From Lachnospiraceae bacterium UBA3772 (GTDB taxonomy: Bacteria > Bacillota > Clostridia > Lachnospirales > Lachnospiraceae), in assembly GCA_002371025.1 (NCBI GenBank), contig DFFQ01000163.1, positions 1 through 18,282 on the forward strand: a DNA stretch of 18,282 bases, in the 5' to 3' direction. Below the pieces are notes generated by a model. The model did not search any database. It had not been told where the DNA came from and saw nothing but the letters and a program-made list of their open reading frames with translations. The translations under genes were made by a program, and so were the position numbers. This document shows positions 16,847 through 18,282 of the stretch, piece by piece (within the stretch, counting starts at the first letter, position 1; each line of letters opens with the position of its first letter).

Positions 16847-16905
16847 GCTTTAATCCCATAATCATGTTAGAACTCTTTATTTTAAAACTGATTCTTTTAA
16901 ACACT

Positions 16906-18282
16906 TCATTTAAGGATCACTTCAATAATATTCACATCTTCATCGCTTAATTTACTTAATGTGTTTTTATCAATCTCATTTTTCTGGAATAATTCATCAC
17001 AGATCTTTATAGCATTTACAGAGTATTCTCCTGCATCCAAAAGGCCGTCATTTATATACCTGATCTCTATCTTCTTTCCAGCAAATGTTAAACGGATCAC
17101 CGCTTTTCCTTCATCACTAAACTGTTCTCTTACAAGTTTTGGATCAATGAGAAGATTTCCGAAACTACCTCTTACTCCGAATACCTCTGTTACCATTGTC
17201 ATAAGATACCAGCTGGCAGCTCCTGTAAGATAATGATACATTCCTCTTCCATCAGCCCTGAAATATTCCGGAATACCTGGATAAATAACAGATGTTTCAA
17301 AATCCATGGCCGTATCAGAAAGGGACTTAAGTACCTTAAATCCTTCATGACTAAATCCCTGACTGTAAAGAGCCGCTGCATACATTACAGCCATATGAGA
17401 GAATACTGCGCCATTTTCCTTATCTCCATAACTAAAGCCAAACATTCTTCCTAAGTCAGTTTTTACTTCCTTAAAATCAGTATTAAGTCTATAACCACCG
17501 ATCTCTTTCTTATAGAGATATTTATCTGCCGCATTACATATTGCCTTAATCCGTTTCTTTTCAAGATAACCGCTCATAATAGTAAAAACCTGTCCCGTAA
17601 GCATCATACGTGCCTCTTCTATATCAGTTCCTACTCTCTCAACTTTATTCTTACTATTATCATAATAACTGTTGAACCAGCCTAGATCCTCCGATTCCAT
17701 AAGCCATTCATTTTTGATTATATCTTCCATAAGGCTTTCTCTCATGGATGATAAAACCTTAGCCAGGTGTAATACATCAACTTCCACCTGCTCACCAGAA
17801 ATATCATGCTTTACCAAAAGAAGGTATTCTCTTAATATTTTTTTCTTTTCTTCCACAGAAAGTTTTATATCATAGCAATCTATAACATCTGCCAGTTCTT
17901 TAAATAATTTAACGCTTTTTATTCCTGAATCAGAGAGCTTCTTTAAGAGCTTTGAAAGTTCTCCCATATTTCCTGCGAAAGCCGCGGTAAATGCGACACT
18001 TTCACCATTTTTATCAGCCATATCAAGAGCATCATTCCAGTCAGCTCCGCGGAGTCTGAGCATTCCATGTTCTCCCACCTCAAAGAATGAAATAACATGC
18101 TGTACAAGAATATGTTCAAGCACGGTTCCCTGATATAATACACCGCTCTTATCTAAAAGATTTAATCCCTGATCTATATTCCAGAATTCATCAACACCTT
18201 CAGCCCTGAGAGCAGCTGCATCTTTAAAATATGGCGCCATTTCCCACAGAATATCACTATCACCAGTCTGGTTTATATAGAA
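16906..18282 (-). CDS. Second GH94-type phosphorylase/cyclic-glucan-synthase-like catalytic protein, C-terminal part only
   Basis: The frame is open to the right edge (reading FYINQTGDSDILWEMAPYF before the first internal Met), so the N-terminal part is off the window; about 458 residues are visible. They form the second half of an (alpha/alpha)6 barrel with the general-acid motif RGADWNDALDM (the last Asp of DWND is encoded at 18031-18033), GES, ENGAVFSH, YPGIPEYFR and a YHYLTGAASWY motif equivalent to HWLTGTAS. This type, often named 'GH36-type glycosyl hydrolase domain', is seen in laminaribiose phosphorylases (about 900 aa) and 1,2-beta-oligoglucan phosphorylases (about 1,100 aa). It is clearly a different subfamily from the 801-residue neighbour. 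Substrate cannot be assigned from this part. It ends in a TGA 171 bp before the neighbour's ATG; no clear GC-rich terminator follows. Confidence 0.8.
   Translation of the reverse strand, partial: FYINQTGDSDILWEMAPYFKDAAALRAEGVDEFWNIDQGLNLLDKSGVLYQGTVLEHILVQHVISFFEVGEHGMLRLRGADWNDALDMADKNGESVAFTAAFAGNMGELSKLLKKLSDSGIKSVKLFKELADVIDCYDIKLSVEEKKKILREYLLLVKHDISGEQVEVDVLHLAKVLSSMRESLMEDIIKNEWLMESEDLGWFNSYYDNSKNKVERVGTDIEEARMMLTGQVFTIMSGYLEKKRIKAICNAADKYLYKKEIGGYRLNTDFKEVKTDLGRMFGFSYGDKENGAVFSHMAVMYAAALYSQGFSHEGFKVLKSLSDTAMDFETSVIYPGIPEYFRADGRGMYHYLTGAASWYLMTMVTEVFGVRGSFGNLLIDPKLVREQFSDEGKAVIRLTFAGKKIEIRYINDGLLDAGEYSVNAIKICDELFQKNEIDKNTLSKLSDEDVNIIEVILK

Noticed and set aside
16881..16901. TTTAAAA/TTTTAAA hairpin as terminator of the upstream GH94 gene
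   Set aside because: Seven A-T pairs only, no GC stem and no U-tract; too weak to call.
14050..17454. Short open frames on both strands within the GH3 and GH94 genes
   Set aside because: They are out-of-frame shadows of genes with intact catalytic motifs.
16906..18240. Treating the right-edge gene as a complete 444-residue protein starting at 18240
   Set aside because: The frame continues upstream to the edge with family-like sequence (FYINQTGDSD), and a GH94 protein needs an N-terminal domain.

Overview
The window looks like chromosomal DNA of a low-GC, fibre-degrading Firmicute, most likely a Lachnospiraceae member of the Butyrivibrio/Pseudobutyrivibrio/Roseburia kind. This rests on AT-rich DNA, strong AGGAG-type ribosome binding sites, sigma-A promoters, a giant multi-domain SpaA/Cna-B surface protein, paired GH94 phosphorylases and a MocR regulator. 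The genus is inferred from gene content only.

Layout. (1) Positions 9536 down to 1 (minus) form one uninterrupted reading frame of more than 3,178 codons. It encodes a secreted giant adhesin whose C-terminus lies off the window. It has a signal peptide, a large N-terminal head of about 950 residues, a Cna-B-like module, an FctA/Spy0128-like module, at least ten Cna-B-like modules partly arranged as an A-B-A-B-A supra-repeat, and a terminal array of near-identical SpaA repeats (about 106 aa each). (2) 9537-9830 is a divergent regulatory region. It has a well-formed adhesin promoter carrying a 16-bp perfect palindrome, and a promoter for the rightward regulator whose -10 lies inside an inverted repeat. 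(3) 9831-11240 (plus) is a MocR/GabR-type regulator. Its stop codon overlaps that of the convergent gene. (4) 14222 down to 11237 (minus) is a compact three-gene operon: membrane-anchored GH3 NagZ-like glycosidase, D-2-hydroxyacid dehydrogenase (ATGA overlap), and LUD-domain protein (23-bp gap). (5) A 15-bp perfect hairpin at 14286-14321 separates it from a full-length GH94 phosphorylase (16734-14329, minus), preceded by a promoter and a six-copy heptamer microsatellite. (6) The C-terminal half of a second, different GH94-type protein runs off the right edge (18282-16906, minus).

How the genes may work together. The two GH94 enzymes point to phosphorolysis of beta-linked di- or oligosaccharides, which saves ATP. 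The GH3-dehydrogenase-LUD operon could process a peptidoglycan- or chitin-derived sugar and a D-2-hydroxyacid such as D-lactate. That link is an inference. The giant adhesin is a plausible host- or substrate-attachment stalk, and the adjacent MocR protein is a candidate regulator of it and of itself. No RNA genes, insertion sequences, phage genes or CRISPR arrays were seen.
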